DNA of 64,000 nucleotides from Enoplosus armatus (GCF_043641665.1 NC_092181.1:20344463-20408462), one strand, 5' to 3'. Positions 1 to 12,682 are shown, numbered from the stretch's first letter. Made by a program: numbers and translations. The notes: generated from the letters alone by a model not told the origin.

Positions 1-1481
1 GAGGAGAGGTAAGACAGGGTTCCCTCTCTTTGGATTCTTTCTTTTATCTTTCTGTTTTCCTCCCAACTGGATTTTATAATTGCAGTTGACTACTTTTATT
101 CTGTCTTTATTTCTGTTTCATTAAGTCATTTTCACACTCTCATGCTGGTTAAATGTTGCACTCTGAGATTCCTTCACTCTCAGTTTTCACACACTTGCTC
201 CATTACTCGCTTGCTCGTCTTATCTTGCATGTTCACTCAACAGAATCACCAGCTCCCTCGCTCGGCTAACATCTACTTAAAGTCTTGCGCATCAATATTT
301 TCCCTGACTTTCTCACCCGCCCTTAATTTAGTTTACCTTTTGAGGGATCGTACTGCAACACAAGTACTGGCTATAGCAGGGCCAGCAACCTTCTCCCCTT
401 TCTGTCAAACCCCAGATACACACTCGGGTATCTGAGCGAATCGGATGGGACTGTGTAGACAGTCTTCCCATTACACTCATCTATTGCTCTGCTTCCTTGA
501 GACTAAATGATTGAATTCATTTTCAGCGCTTTCACGTGTTACCGAGGACATTGCAAACAGCCCGGTCATTCTATGGGCAACCTATTAATGTTATTTTCAT
601 ATAAATACAAATCCTCATTTTCCCAAATGCGGTTCCACGAGAGTGCATTCTTTCAAAAGTCTGAATTCAAGAACTCGGCTGAATATTGTTGTATTGACAA
701 CTCTGTGACCACAAACTTATTTTTCAGTTTGTATATCTTCTTTCTCCTCTCTCATCCTACATTGTTGCTGCTCTGCAGAAAGAATATGAAATATTTATCA
801 GGGCATCGTGTGTTGAAGGCACAACTTCTACATGGTAATGTTGCTGGCATTCGAGATAACGGTTTGCAATGGTGAGCAAAACAACCTTTCTGTGGAAACA
901 GTTTTTATGTTTTCGGGAACGCAATGGCATAAATACGGCTTTTTACTAACCTTTGCAGAGCGATGAATATGGTTTCTTTGACGGCGCTCTTTTACATCAA
1001 ACTGATTTAAAATGCGGCTTCTAAGCTCACAAATGTGAATTTAAAAGTGGAAGCACAGTGGAGAGAGATTTCTATTCTACCTCTGTTTGTGTGCAAACCT
1101 ACTTTAGAATCCCCCCGCCACTTTTTAATTATCTCACCATAGATGGTTGTCTGCTGTGTGGACCTGATGTGTGCCTGCCTTTTCGGCTGCACAAAACCTG
1201 CTACAAACAGCGCTGCATCACATTGTGTTTGTGCGCGCACACGGATGCATGTGGGTGTGTTTTGACTCGCTCACTAGTCTGTCTAGACTGGAGATAGGGC
1301 AAGACAAGAGTGTGTAGTGGCCCGGCTCCTCTCTTGGTACTTTTGCTTATTTTCCTGCCTGGTCCATTTCTGCTGTTTCAGGCTAGTGAGTGAATGAACA
1401 AGCAGGCCTCGGGCCCAGATTGAACTGTGCGGTAATCCTCCCCAAAGCTCCGCCAGCTCACTGATTGCCTTCATTTTTCAG
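1..1481 (+). other. arhgap10: arhgap10 intron (partial, left edge of window)
   Basis: I see no exon of the upstream proline/serine-rich linker or GAP domain here. Short open frames (for example 142-435 and 507-875) show no recognisable domain and no matching splice signals. The sequence is ordinary, slightly AT-rich intron. Confidence 0.6.
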
Positions 1482-1573
1482 TGTCACCAGCAGGAAAGCC
1501 ATGGCAGTGTACCCATGTGAGGCTGAGCACGACTCTGAGCTCTCCTTCCAGGTCGGTGCAATATTCAACGCCG
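1482..1573 (+). CDS. arhgap10: arhgap10 penultimate coding exon (first half of SH3)
   Basis: This 92-bp exon starts after a pyrimidine-rich acceptor (cattttttcag-type, AG at 1480-1481) and ends before GTAAGTG at 1574. The frame reads VTSRKAMAVYPCEAEH...GAIFNA, with one base left over (phase 1) that joins the next exon to make Val. The acidic EAEHDSE stretch is the SH3 RT loop. An alternative acceptor a few bases into the exon (the CAG repeats at about 1488-1493) is possible and would only remove a few linker residues. Confidence 0.9.
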
Positions 1574-4271
1574 GTAAGTGTTATCGCCTACACCAGTCGC
1601 TCACTCAGAACCAGCCCTGGCATATTGGATTTGGAGGAAAACCGAACACCCAATCTGATCTTCAATCGAACAGAGAGATGAGACGAGGAGAGGGAGAACA
1701 GGGAGGGCGGGGGCAGGAGGCACAGATTTGCTCTTCAGTGTGTCTGGAAGAGGCTCGACTGAGCTTTAATCACTCTCAGAGGAAATGAGGATTTTGTAGT
1801 TCCTATTTTTTGTCAAAACCTTTTGTGAGACGCAGGCACTGTAGATGTGCTGTAGTCTTTACAGGGAATCATGTGGTGATAAGATCCCACAATGCATTGC
1901 AGTTTATTGATTGTTGTGTTCTGGGTTTTTTCTTTCTAATTAAAAGGTGAGATCACGTCTTTTTTTTTTTTACATTGTTAGCCTCCGCAGTTCTTTAACC
2001 ATCTCCCATCAAAGATATAATGATCTAATGTTATGATCAAAAGGTCAAAATCTGACAGCTGCCATTAATAAATATGGATTAGACGACTGAAACCTCACCT
2101 TAATCATGTTTCTTTACACTGTATGTAAAACATTTCCTGTTTCAATGTCTACATATTAAAGCCATCAATGTCTCATTGTTGGTTGAAACAGTTCCAGTCA
2201 GAATAAATGCCTACAAAGGTAAAATTAAATTTAATAGAAGAATTTCCAACTCATAAATATGAACTCACATTATCTGAATAATAATAAACACAAAATGAGT
2301 TAAGTATCACATTTTCATAAACTAAATTAAATTATGTTCTAGAGCGCACTCTCTTACACTGAAATTTAATTTGGAGCTTAACCGTTTTGTTTAGTATTAC
2401 TGAATGATGATGTGTGTTTCTTTTGGATCTCCACTTAAATCTCCAGTTACCTCGACACAAAGTTTGGGGAGTTTTAGTTAGTTTTGCTTACATTCTGTCT
2501 GTCCTTCAACACTTAATCAGGCTTCAAATTAAGTGATTGACATGTTGCATGAATGTTACATGATGAGGTTCTCATTAACTAAACAGCTACAGTATCTTCA
2601 GGACATTTTTTGCCGCACTCTTCAGTAAATGTATTCGTGATTTTTTATTTTATTTTTTTTACTCAAAGCTATGTGTATAACAAATGTGCAAAAGGTCAAG
2701 AGGTCTGAATACTTGAACAAGCCACTGTACATACAGTTTGTCTAAAGAAAAGTTCAACATATGTTGATGTTTCCTCACCCTTAAAACTGAAACGATGACT
2801 TTGCCTTGCTTATTTATTTTCTTTAAGGCGCAATCTGTAAATACTTGACTGTGTAGATTTAAGGTGTGTTCACAGACCTGATTGAAAGAGTTGGTTTGGT
2901 GCAGTTTTAATCATGTCATAGAACAATACAGTATATATGTGTTGTCATAGCCCAGGCTCAGTGAGTGAGACAAAGAGGGAGACCACACAAGATTTAAAGT
3001 AATTCAATAAATCAGTGTTAACGTGTACACAAGGAAAAAACAAACAAGTATGAAAAAACAGGTATGGGTGCCCCGGGAGCTCACCTGGTAGAGCGTGCGT
3101 ACCATGTACAAAAGTCCGTACCGCAGCGGCGCGGGTTTGATTCCTTTGCTGCATGTCATCCCCTCTCTCTCTCTCTCTCTCCCTCCCACCTTTCCAGTCT
3201 CACTTCAGCTGTCACTATATAATAAAGGCTAAAATGCTCTATCTTTAAAAAAGAAAACAGGTACAAAAGACAGTAAGAGTGTAGAATAAAATACTCATGG
3301 TAAGGTTTTTAGTTGTGCTTATTAGAAAAAGTTATGAATGTTATATAAATATATAAAAACTACAATTGCAAATTTGTTATTGTACTCATGCATGTGCTGA
3401 TAGGGGTGGGGGTCTTTGTTTCTCAGTTGATCATAATTTAGAATATAAGTCTTATTCTAATGGGAACCAACTAATGTAAAAACACCTTTAACAACAGAGT
3501 AGTTTGTTGATGTCTTGTAGTAGTTCTTGTATTAGAAGACCCGTCTGTCAATTTGCGAGTAAAAGGAGGTTCAAATCCTCCACTTTGAATTTTGGTTGCG
3601 GATCATCTCTTTTGTTTACAACTGAATGAAAGATTGGGCTTTTAAGTTCCTTGTCCATTCTGTGTTCACAAGAGCACTGCCGGACATGTAAACGCATTTC
3701 TTTGTGTTTTGTATTGAATTAGTTTTGACTTGATTTCAGCCTTAGTTCTCACTGACAATTTATCCATGCAATTGTTGACTGGCAGATGCACTCTAAATTT
3801 TAAATTGGCTCACTTTGTAAACAAATCAAGAATCCTGGGAGGATTTTGAGAGCCACAAAAATGTTCTGTGCTCTGACACATCTGTCATACTAAACGGTTT
3901 GTAAGGGCTCAGTTTTGCTGCTGAGATTAAGCTCATGGTGAAATTCTAGAAAAAGTGGATCCAAAAACAGACTTGAGATGTACAGTAGAGATAAACAAAA
4001 TGAGTCACAGTGGATTTTAGTGTACCCGCATCATTGCTGTATCCTCTTCAGACCTGTGCTCTTTTTCTCACTGACATGCACATACTGTCTACTCACTGGA
4101 GGCTCTTTGTCCTCTGTCTGTCCCCCCACCCTCACCCTCCCTGTGGTGTTGCCCCCCTGTGACACTGTGTCCTCTCCTGCAGTGACCCAGTCGAGAGAGC
4201 CAGGCTGGCTGGAGGGCGAGCTGGAGGGAAAGAGGGGCCTCATCCCTGAAAACTATGTGGAGATGCTGTAG
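1482..4271 (+). CDS. arhgap10: arhgap10 (GRAF2), C-terminal part: SH3 domain, two exons 1482-1573 and 4183-4271
   Basis: These are the last two coding exons of a Rho GTPase-activating protein of the GRAF family (BAR, PH, RhoGAP and C-terminal SH3 domains). The family regulates RhoA/Cdc42 and membrane or actin remodelling, and its SH3 domain binds proline-rich partners such as FAK/PYK2. The joined exons give a near-complete SH3 domain: AVYPCEAEHDSELSF (the ALYDY-like strand with the acidic RT loop), GAIF, SREPGWLEG (the conserved Trp), GKRGLIPENYVEML, then the stop. AVYPCEAEH, GAIF and SREPGWLEG fit ARHGAP10 better than ARHGAP26, from memory of the human proteins. The neighbouring convergent nr3c2 matches human 4q31 synteny and supports this choice. 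Only the C-terminus is present; the BAR, PH and GAP exons lie left of the window. Confidence 0.92.
2670..2727. mobile_element. Tc1/mariner-like terminal fragment
   Basis: The stretch ending gtctgaatacttgaac-aagccactg-TA resembles the terminal inverted repeat common to fish Tc1-like elements (aggggtctgaatactt...cactgta). The other terminus is not clear; a TACAGT at about 2588 could be the degraded partner. No transposase remains. Confidence 0.4.
3066..3251 (+). repeat. tRNA-derived SINE
   Basis: A tRNA-like head carries an A-box region (gagctcacctggtagagcg) and a B-box (ggtttgattcc, 3134-3144). It is followed by the tail ctttgctgcatgtcatcccc, a CT run and an AT-rich end (aataaaggctaaaa). This layout is a common tRNA-derived SINE of percomorph fish. 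It lies in sense orientation in the last arhgap10 intron. Confidence 0.8.
4183..4271 (+). CDS. arhgap10: arhgap10 last coding exon (second half of SH3 and stop)
   Basis: The acceptor cctctcctgcag ends at 4182. The exon supplies the rest of the split Val codon, then TQSREPGWLEGELEGKRG and LIPENYVEML, and stops at TAG 4269-4271. It holds the SH3 tryptophan and the closing PxxY strand (IPENYV), so the protein ends directly after the SH3 domain, as in human GRAF proteins. The 3' UTR follows without another coding frame. Confidence 0.93.
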
Positions 4272-5660
4272 GCCTAAATGGAAATATGTATGGACAAGTT
4301 ATCACCTCCACCAGGAAAACTATACAGAGATGCATGTGCCTCAACTCTGACATTCACAGTAGAGCCTTGTTTATCCAAATCCCTGAATTCTCTCAAGCAA
4401 ATGACAATATGTGTGATGCATGTTTCTTCGTTTGAATTTACTTTGGTGGAGAATCCACATGAATTTCAGCATTGTAATGGGTTTGCACTTAAAATATTCT
4501 GCTGTATACGAAGATGCTGTAGCCTCTAAACATCCAGGTAACTTTGTTAGTAGCAGCACCAGAGAATGAGCGGCTCTGTTGAAGGCCTCAGTCTCTCCCC
4601 CTTGTTATACATGGTATCCATGAGCTCCCAAGTCAAAGAATGATCTTCAGAAACTGCAAGGATCAAGGAATGTCAGAACTCAAATCACTGTAATCAGTTT
4701 GTCAGACTGTCTTGACAATGATGCACAGTTGGTTTTCAGCTTTTTAAGAGATTAGAGATATACTGTACCTACTGTGCCTTAACCATCAGAACACCCAGTG
4801 TAACTGTATGTACGGGTATGTATGAAAATGAATTGGAGTGTTACTGCTTTAGCTTTTAAAATGTTGCATCTTTTCTTTAATTTTAAGAATATTTAGATAT
4901 TCAAAATAAGGCACATTGCTATTGTAACTTTATTTTATTTAATTGGCACACTGATTGCATGACTTTTGAATTTTAAATACACTTACGTTCTTGGTGCACT
5001 CCTTCACAGAAACACAGTGAAACGCCTCTTTGATACCTGATTGAACCTCTTGTGTTGAACACTAGCATCCGACAGAGTCAGCAGAGGTAACTTTAAATAG
5101 GTAATGATTGAAACCAAGTATTTTTCCTGTCAAATTATCTGTTATGTCTGTTTTTAAAGCATATTTTTAACGTTGTTCGGTTTCCTCCGAGCAGAGAAAT
5201 TAGACACTCCCACAAAGTTGAAATTTTAGTTTATCATTATTTTAATCTTCAACTTCAGTGGAAGTAAGTGATTAGAAGTTTTGTTATCAATAAGACCACA
5301 AAATGCAGTATTTCAAAGTTTTACATCCTTTCAGTGTATATAGCCTGGTTGTTGAAAGAGTGAGGACTGCCAGCTATGTTTTACAAGTCTCCGTTAAGTG
5401 ATGGACAGGTTTTAAGACTTCATTTGGATTGGTTTTAGCATGTGCACATGTCCTATTACAATTCATCCCTCAGCTGTTCAGCAAGACACTTTAATTTGTC
5501 TGAGAGCTTTTGGTTCAGCAGACTGTGTTTTCAATTGTGATAATTTAAGACATTGATTTATGACGTTTGTAAAGGGCCTTGACTTCTTTCATTTTTATAC
5601 CTTTGGGTATCTTCTTGATCAATGTTAAACAAATAAAACATTTTTTGTTCTTTACTGTAT
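4272..5660 (+). other. arhgap10: arhgap10 3' UTR (predicted)
   Basis: The non-coding AT-rich sequence after the stop runs to a cluster of poly(A) signals at 5632-5637 and 5679-5684. The 3' end is inferred from these signals only; transcript data would fix it. Confidence 0.55.
5632..5637 (+). terminator. Candidate poly(A) signal of arhgap10 (AATAAA)
   Basis: This is the first canonical AATAAA I see after the stop. It is followed within 10-20 bases by a T/GT-rich stretch (ttttttgttcttt), as expected for a cleavage site. A second AATAAA lies at 5679-5684. Confidence 0.5.
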
Positions 5661-8074
5661 TATGTATTCTTGCCATGAAATAAATGTGATAAATAATCAT
5701 TTACACTTTAACAGATTAAATTCTTATCAAAGGTTTCTTCTTTTATAATAAAGAAACTCTCTCAAAACAGTATCAGTATAGTTTAAGCAAAGATATTATA
5801 TTTTATATACTTTTATATATACAGTATGACATTTGTTTTCCAAAATAAGACTGACATGTTAACACTGTGGACCGAAGAAAACTAAGGAAAGCTCTGAAGC
5901 CACTTTTATGACCACATTTTGTTGACTGACAGTTAAGTGGTTTCTGTAGTTTAAATTTATATTTGGGGAAATGTGTCTAGTTTTACCAATGTGAAATCCA
6001 GCGCTGTGTCTAATTTTTTTCATGACTCATCTATTGTGTCACTGAGAAGGCCCACATTTTCCCACAGAGTCTAAGAATAAAGTGACTGGTGAAATGTGGA
6101 TTCATCCTGCAGCCAGCACTGTTACAGTGAGCCATGTAGTGTAATGTAACCCTTCCTCTTGATATTGACCTGCACTGGTCCATGGGACTGAAAGCTACTT
6201 CCAAAATAACTTTCCAAAACGTGGATTAAAAATAGATGGTAATCTTTCACAGAGGAAAACACACACTAATCTACCTCCACCTCCCTGATCCATTAACATC
6301 AGCGCCTGTTAATTCTTAGACTACATCTGTGTAATTAACACACCAAATAGCCTCCAGACCTGATGCTTTGGCCTCATCAGTCCACCACCACACTTAGACC
6401 TCCGGTAAGTGGGCGGATGCACTATGTAGAAGTATAAACACACACGCTCTGTCCACTTTGAAAATACCAGAGGTTGGAGCTGTGGTTTCAGTGCGACACA
6501 TATGTCCACCAGCTCCCTGAAGCTACCGCAGACACTGTGATTACATAATGAAATGAGGCTGAGCTAATGAGATGGGCAAAAATTTTCCCCCACTATCGCC
6601 CCCACCACCACCCACCCCCGGGGCCCTTCATCATCATCTTCCCTCTGCCAGAATACTGCTGAATCATAGAGACATCCACCCTGCCTGCCTCTCACTCTGC
6701 TTTGGACTGTCTGTCAGAAAGCGTGCCATATTGCTCTATCTGCCTTCCTTTTTGCTTTTTCTTCTGCCTACCTGTCTGTGTCTCAGGAGTATTTAAAACT
6801 CCTCTCGCTGTCTCTCTCCTGCGTGCCTTCCTCCTTTTTCCTTTTCCTCTTCCACCCCACAGTCAGCGCTCCACTTCTTTTCTGGTGCTCTAATTGTAAT
6901 TTGTTTATGAAATCAGTTCGTCACCGTGCGTCTTTCCTCCTAAATTTGGGAATATGACGCAAAGAGCAACAGTGGTAAAATCTGTGTGGGTCAGATTCAT
7001 ATTTGAGACCTTTGAGCTGCCTTAATATCTCTTGAGATTGAGGTTGTGTTACCTGTGGTGGTGTCTGTGTGTCTGCAAGGATTCTGCATCAGTGTCTATC
7101 GGTCTGGGATGATGTATACACCAGTGTGACCGTGTTGATGTAGGTGTGTTTGAGTAAAAACCCAGATGGACATTTTCATTTCTCATTTCCTAGAGTCCTG
7201 GCTGTGTGCCAGATGTCCTCTGCCTCCCATGACGCAGTGTCCTTCAGCCCCAAAACATAGTCCCTACAACGTGACTCAGCTTAGATCAAAGCCTACAGCA
7301 GTTTGCCTCTAACTACGAGAGAATGACACAACTATGTCTGAATTTCCCAAACGTGCATGTCGGGAAGTAACACTAACTTGATACATTCCTGTGTCTTCAT
7401 CTGGTGCAAAGCTTCTGAAATGTAATCATAATAAGACTTGATGTATTATTGGGGTGAAAAGTGAGTGGGAATTTGGAAAAAAAAGTGAATTTCAAACATA
7501 AAGGAGAGAGTGTGGAGGGGGAAAAACAACCCTCAGCTCAGAGTGGGCCACAGAAGCTGCCATGTGCGCGGGCGCAGCCGTGAAATCAGCCTGATCCAAT
7601 AGATTCTGTTTATCTGGCACGACTACAAGTGAAAGCAATTGGAAATCTGGGGGAGATTTGGAGAGGGCTGTGGATTCGGAGAGAGAGAGAAAAAAAAATG
7701 AGCAAAAAAAGTAATACTGTCTGCTCTACAGTCTGGCAAAGCAGGCGTGTTTTCAGATCAGCCTTTAACAAGGTTAATGGTGATTTTTCTCCACAGGCGC
7801 CGTTTTACTGTAAAAGTCTCATCCTTGCACGCTTTATCGCTGTCATTTTCACTCTCTTCTCTTTCCGTTTGTCTTTGTTCTCTTCATCTCCTCTCCCTGT
7901 GACTGCTGTACCTGCTGCTGCTCCACATCATTTCTGTTTTTCCACGCTAACTCTGTGTTTTTTGGCTCATTATCCTCCCCAGCCACCAAATGCAGCTGTT
8001 TCGAATTCAACCAGATCAAACAGCACATTTTTTGGGGCACGTTTCCTAGCTTCTGTCTCATGGTGCAATCTTCA

Positions 8075-8128
8075 TCACACACACACACACACATACATAC
8101 ATACCATACATACATACATACACACACA
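8075..8128. repeat. CA/TACA microsatellite
   Basis: A CA run leading into TACA units and back to CA, in the gap between the two genes. Confidence 0.9.
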
Positions 8129-8171
8129 AAATAACAGAACTTAAATCACATGAAATGATCAGTTTAACAGT

Positions 8172-8177
8172 TTTATT
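8172..8177 (-). terminator. Candidate distal poly(A) signal of nr3c2
   Basis: AATAAA on the - strand, followed 45-95 bases downstream by a strongly GT-rich tract (the 8075-8128 CA/TACA repeat read on the - strand). Use of this site would give a 5-kb 3' UTR containing the 8.7-9.2 kb fold-back repeat. Confidence 0.25.
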
Positions 8178-8681
8178 AGAATCTTGCAATAGTTTTGCAA
8201 ACACAAGTATGGCAATATCTGCATCAAGATATACAGTAGTAACTGGTTTCAAAGATGTTTTATTGGTTTATGTTGAAGGATGTCTACTGTGTGTTTGCTG
8301 GATAGTTGCTGAGAAATATTGTACAAAGCATCTGAGTAAAAAGTCATTTTTGGAATTGGAAAAAAAAAGCATTTATATATTTATATATTAATAAGAAATG
8401 CACTGCCATGGCTGTGGAGATATGGCTTAGTCTCTCTACACCCGATTCATCACCGTGAACAGAAAATGGCAATGACGTGACTCCACATACAGTGACGCGA
8501 TAGTGTACTGTGAAACAACAGTTGAACACATTCTGAGTCATTCGTGCCTAAAAGGAGTTCATTTAGAAGGAGACAGCTTCTTAAGATAACGTTTCTATCT
8601 CCAGTCGGGGAAAGGCTTTTTTATTTTATCATCTGCAATAGGTGGTGATTGATGACCAATAAATAAACCGTTTGTTCCTTT

Positions 8682-9175
8682 TAAAGGAAAAGTTCAACAC
8701 ATTTATTAACTTTCTTGTCGGGGGTTAGATTAGAAGATTGATGCCACTCTCAAGTCTGTATGGTTAATCTGAAGCTACAGCCACGGCACGGTTAGCCTAG
8801 CTTAGCATAAGGACTGGAAACAGGGGGAAGCAGCTAGCCTCGCTCTGTCCAAAAGTAACACAATCTGATTACCAACACCTTTAAAGCTCACTAATTAATA
8901 CATTTTATCTTTAAAAATTTTTTTTTAAGATTAAACAAAGTAAATACATGTTCATTACTGAGTTTTAGAGACGCTGGTAGGTGGAATTGATCTTCCGACC
9001 TTTGGACAGAGTCAGGTTAGCTTTTCCCCCCTGCTTCCAGTCTTTATGCTAAGCTAAGCTAACAGTCTCCTGCCTATAGCTCCTTTTTTAACGTACAAAC
9101 ATGAGAGTAGTATCAATCTTCTCACCTAACTCTCGACAGAAAGTGTATTTCCCAAAATGTTGAACTATTCCTAAA
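8682..9175. mobile_element. Fold-back MITE-like element with ~160-bp terminal inverted repeats
   Basis: The left end (aaaggaaaagttcaacac...agcttagcataaggactgg...ctctgtcc) is repeated in reverse complement at the right end (ggacagagtc...ccagtctttatgctaagc...gttgaactattcct). The two arms can be aligned over about 160 bp with a short unmatched centre. I recognise this as a high-copy teleost repeat. It has no coding capacity; I do not assign a superfamily. Confidence 0.8.
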
Positions 9176-10234
9176 ACAATTTAAATAAATTAATTGAATA
9201 GCCAACAGTCAAAGCCTGTATTTCTGGAGTGCTGAAGGGTACATCATTGATAATATTGTTGTCATAATCAGGAATCTGCTGTGTATAGATTTCAATATTT
9301 TACCATTCTTTGGGACAAATTAGTTTCTTTTATGATTGAAGCTTATTTTGGCAGTTAGTGCAATACGTCCAGTTAACGATCGGTCGGAAACAGTCAAATT
9401 TGAATTGGCTAAATGTCAGGTCTACAGTCTCTACATCCATCATTTCATTTCATTTTTTTGTGTGCATTAAGTTTCTATTTTAAAACTGAAAAGTCAAGAA
9501 CTTTCTTTCACGTATCCCATTTTTCAATAGTTTGTGATTTTTTGATTTTATTGTGGTGCTCATCAACAATATACCGCCATGGGTTAGGAAATCATTTCAA
9601 CAGCAACAACTCAAGGATCCATCACTTGATACATCTTGTTACAAAATAAGAAATACTTTTTGATTATTATTATTTTTTGTTTGAGCCACTTGAACAATGA
9701 TGCAAAAAGTAAAAAAAAAAAAAAGAAAAAAAAAAAGATGCAAAATCAAATAACTTTACTTAATAAGAAGATAATAAATGTACTCTCTCTAACATTCAGG
9801 TAGTAAGTTCCATAAGTCTCTCACAATGTATGATACATTCATTTCTCTATTTGGCCCTTTCTGGCGCCAACCCTTACTGTAAATTCTTCTCTGTGATCCA
9901 ACACACAGAACATGGCGAGTGGGAAACACACATTTTTCCAATAATCCAACAAGATGGTTAAAGTAGAAATGTTTTATACTATACTCAACATAAGGACTTG
10001 CTGTATTATTTACAATATATACTGTAAAATTGTAAATCAGGTGAGATAAAAAGGCACAAGTTTCCCTTTTTTAAATACAATGTAAACATCTCATCAAAAA
10101 GCATGCATTAACATTTCATTTTACAAAAAGGATATCATTTTTAGACAAAGTACTTAAATATTGTTTTCCAGCAAAATATAATTCTCTCAAAAATACTTTC
10201 CCATTCATCCTATGAACCTTTAGACAGTTTTTTT

Positions 10235-10240
10235 TTTATT
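10235..10240 (-). terminator. Candidate proximal poly(A) signal of nr3c2
   Basis: TTTATT on the + strand, i.e. AATAAA in the mRNA sense. It gives a 3' UTR of a plausible length but lacks a striking GT-rich downstream element. Confidence 0.3.
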
Positions 10241-10464
10241 CCTTAAAAAGGACAAAAAAGGGGCAAAATAAAGAAACAGTGAGAGATTAGCTTAAGGGTC
10301 CTTCACAACTTGAACACAATAATGCACAACAAAGACGGATTGTAAAATGAGGCCTTTCTGACAAGCAATTGTACGAAAATTGGTGGGCACAGGAGGGGAA
10401 CTGATTCTTATATTTTCTTTTATAAAAGAGCAAGTCCCTACACAGCATCATTAATATTTTATCT

Positions 10465-10482
10465 CCCCCCCCCCCCCCCCCC
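10465..10482. repeat. C18 homopolymer (G18 in nr3c2 mRNA sense)
   Basis: An uninterrupted run of 18 C within the predicted nr3c2 3' UTR. A second C10 run lies at 10795-10804. Confidence 0.9.
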
Positions 10483-12682
10483 ACTTTCTCAAAATCATAT
10501 TTATGGCAAGCATAACAAAATAGTGAAAATACAGCCAGTCTCTTTTTATTTTGGGAATAAAGAGCTGATAAACAGGTATGTCTATAAAAGCCACTGAATG
10601 AGTGGACCGTGCCAAAGGCGCCATCTCTGTAGGTGCTGAAAGACTTGAACACAATATTTTCAACCAAGAATGAATAAAAAAAAAACTATAATTCTGGGAT
10701 GAGAAAAAGTTGAAACACCCTCCCCCGGCCTCCCAACAAATATAGACTACCCTCCCTTGAGCAAAAATTAAAAATACATAAACCCCTTTTCTAACCCCCC
10801 CCCCGATTAATTTTCATACAGTCCCTAATGACAGTTATGCGCTTGCCACCTCCGTCTCTTTGTACACCAATCTTTACACAATAACCACCACAGAAGAGAC
10901 CTCATAATGTAGCACAGCACCATCATTACGAGAGCTCTGGCCACAAATACAGTACACCACCACCCTGCTGTGCCAGTGATGTCATGTTGTCTAACTTTAG
11001 GCTGGGTGACCATGCAGAAAGTCTTCCTCCTGCATCATCACAGTTGCTTATCAAAACAGACAAATTCCTGCTAGCTGCACTAATGCCTCATTTCACATTG
11101 TATCTCCTCTGTGCAAATCTAAATGTGGAAATAGGATACGTCTAATCCTATAACATAAATGCATAATACCCACGCTGAAAGAGCAGATCAACTATGCACA
11201 TGCTTGCCAGGAAAAAAAAAACACACACATACACACAAACTTAAGTCATACTCGCTCCATTCACACATGTAAATACACACTCACAGGGCACAAAAAAAAC
11301 CCAAAAACAAACAAATAATCACACGCCCCCACTGTTTTTCTTCCCCAGCGGCCCTATCGCTTTTCAGTAGCATCATAGTGTTCCATAACCACCCATAAAC
11401 CAGTGGGGTGTGAGACAAGTTAATGGTCCAGATGACTGGGCCTGCCATACCTAAAATAGTAGTACTTGGCCCAAAGATAAGAGAAAGAAAATAAACTAAA
11501 TTAGGAAAGGTGATCATACCGACAGTTCTTCATCAAGCATTCATCAACATCAAAACCTCAAAACATCATCTGTACAACAGCTGAAGAGAATGTGTTTTAA
11601 GAAGTTGTTAATACCTGTACACATTTGCCTGGTTTTGATACATTAGCCGTTTGCTGTAAGCAATGTAGATTAATGCTCCATTTTGGATTATATCAACTTT
11701 ACAGAGTATGTGTGTTTAAACTGCGTGTCCATATCGTGTATTGTATGGACTGTCTACGAGTTACTGTACACGTTATGTTTTGCCTGGCTTTGTAGAAATG
11801 AAGCACCTTAATGTAAAATGACTGGCTTGTCAAAAACTAAACCTTTGCAACACACTTTTATAAAATGCTTTTTATTATTTCTGGGAAGAGTAGATAAGTG
11901 TTGGTTCACAAAGGGCTGGTTTTGCTTCATTGTGAGTAAAAACAGACATTTGGACAGCTGCTCTGGAGATAACACAAAACACAATTACTATGGATGCACC
12001 TCAGTCAAATCCATTACCGGCGGACTCTACTGAAATTGTTTCCGTAAATGCATGATGTTTTCCATCCTGCAGCACTCCTGATCGTTTTTGCACAAAGGTA
12101 AAATCGCTCATCAATATTGTCTTAATTCTACACCACAATGCCTAAAATAGTGACTTTATGACATGGGAGCTTCACGTGCAAGCTTTCTTTACACAAGAGA
12201 GACATTTTCATTTCAAAACAGCTTTAGCTTTGGACTTTTGCATATTAGTTTTGATTGTTTTACTACATATTTTAGTTAAAAAACTCAGTATGTGAATGTT
12301 AATGATGACACCGATTGAGATTCAAACTTGGACTTGTTAGATTTAATGTAATTATTCAGCTTATGATGACGCTTGTATAGCCCTTGGAATATATTCAAAT
12401 AGACCTTTCGCCTTACAGTCCAGAATTTCTGTGCCTCCTCATAATGTCCTTTGCCCTGTAGTCTTGCAGTATGTTGCTACACTGCAAAGCAAAAATCTAA
12501 GTATTGGCATATTTATTTTTTTAGTAGTGCTATTATTTTGAAAGACTGCATAAGCCACAGTTAATATTTGCAAAAAAACTTTTCTCTAGATTTGTAAGGG
12601 AATCTGATTTTAGTGCATGTGGAGTGCATCTGTGCGTTTGTGTGAAGGCATGTGGACAGCATGTGTGTCAATTTCCCTCTAC

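Larger units (their letters stand above)
1574..4182 (+). other. arhgap10: arhgap10 last intron
   Basis: A 2.6-kb phase-1 intron separates the two SH3 exons (GTAAGTG donor, CTCCTGCAG acceptor). It holds a Tc1-like terminal fragment near 2.7 kb and a tRNA-derived SINE near 3.07-3.25 kb. The rest is AT-rich unique-looking sequence with no other feature I can support. Confidence 0.85.
5661..8681. other. Intergenic interval between the convergent 3' ends of arhgap10 and nr3c2
   Basis: I find no coding exon here. Open frames such as 7629-8144 translate into low-complexity Ser/Pro/His runs. The interval holds a CA/TACA microsatellite (8075-8128) and, on the - strand, a possible distal poly(A) signal for nr3c2 at 8172-8177. 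If that distal site is used, the part right of about 8150 is nr3c2 3' UTR. Confidence 0.5.

Noticed and set aside
3565..3581. Perfect tRNA T-arm-like palindrome with B-box ggttcaaatcc
   Set aside because: No convincing D-arm, anticodon stem or acceptor stem in the 70 bases upstream. It may be a relic of a SINE or tRNA pseudogene.
1482..4271. ARHGAP26 (GRAF1) as the identity of the SH3 gene
   Set aside because: AVYPCEAEH, GAIF and SREPGWLEG fit ARHGAP10 better, and the neighbour is the MR gene rather than the GR gene.
7629..8144. Longest open frame in the window (171 codons, + strand) between the two genes
   Set aside because: Low-complexity Ser/Pro/Phe composition ending in a translated CA/TACA microsatellite; no domain and no splice or coding signature.
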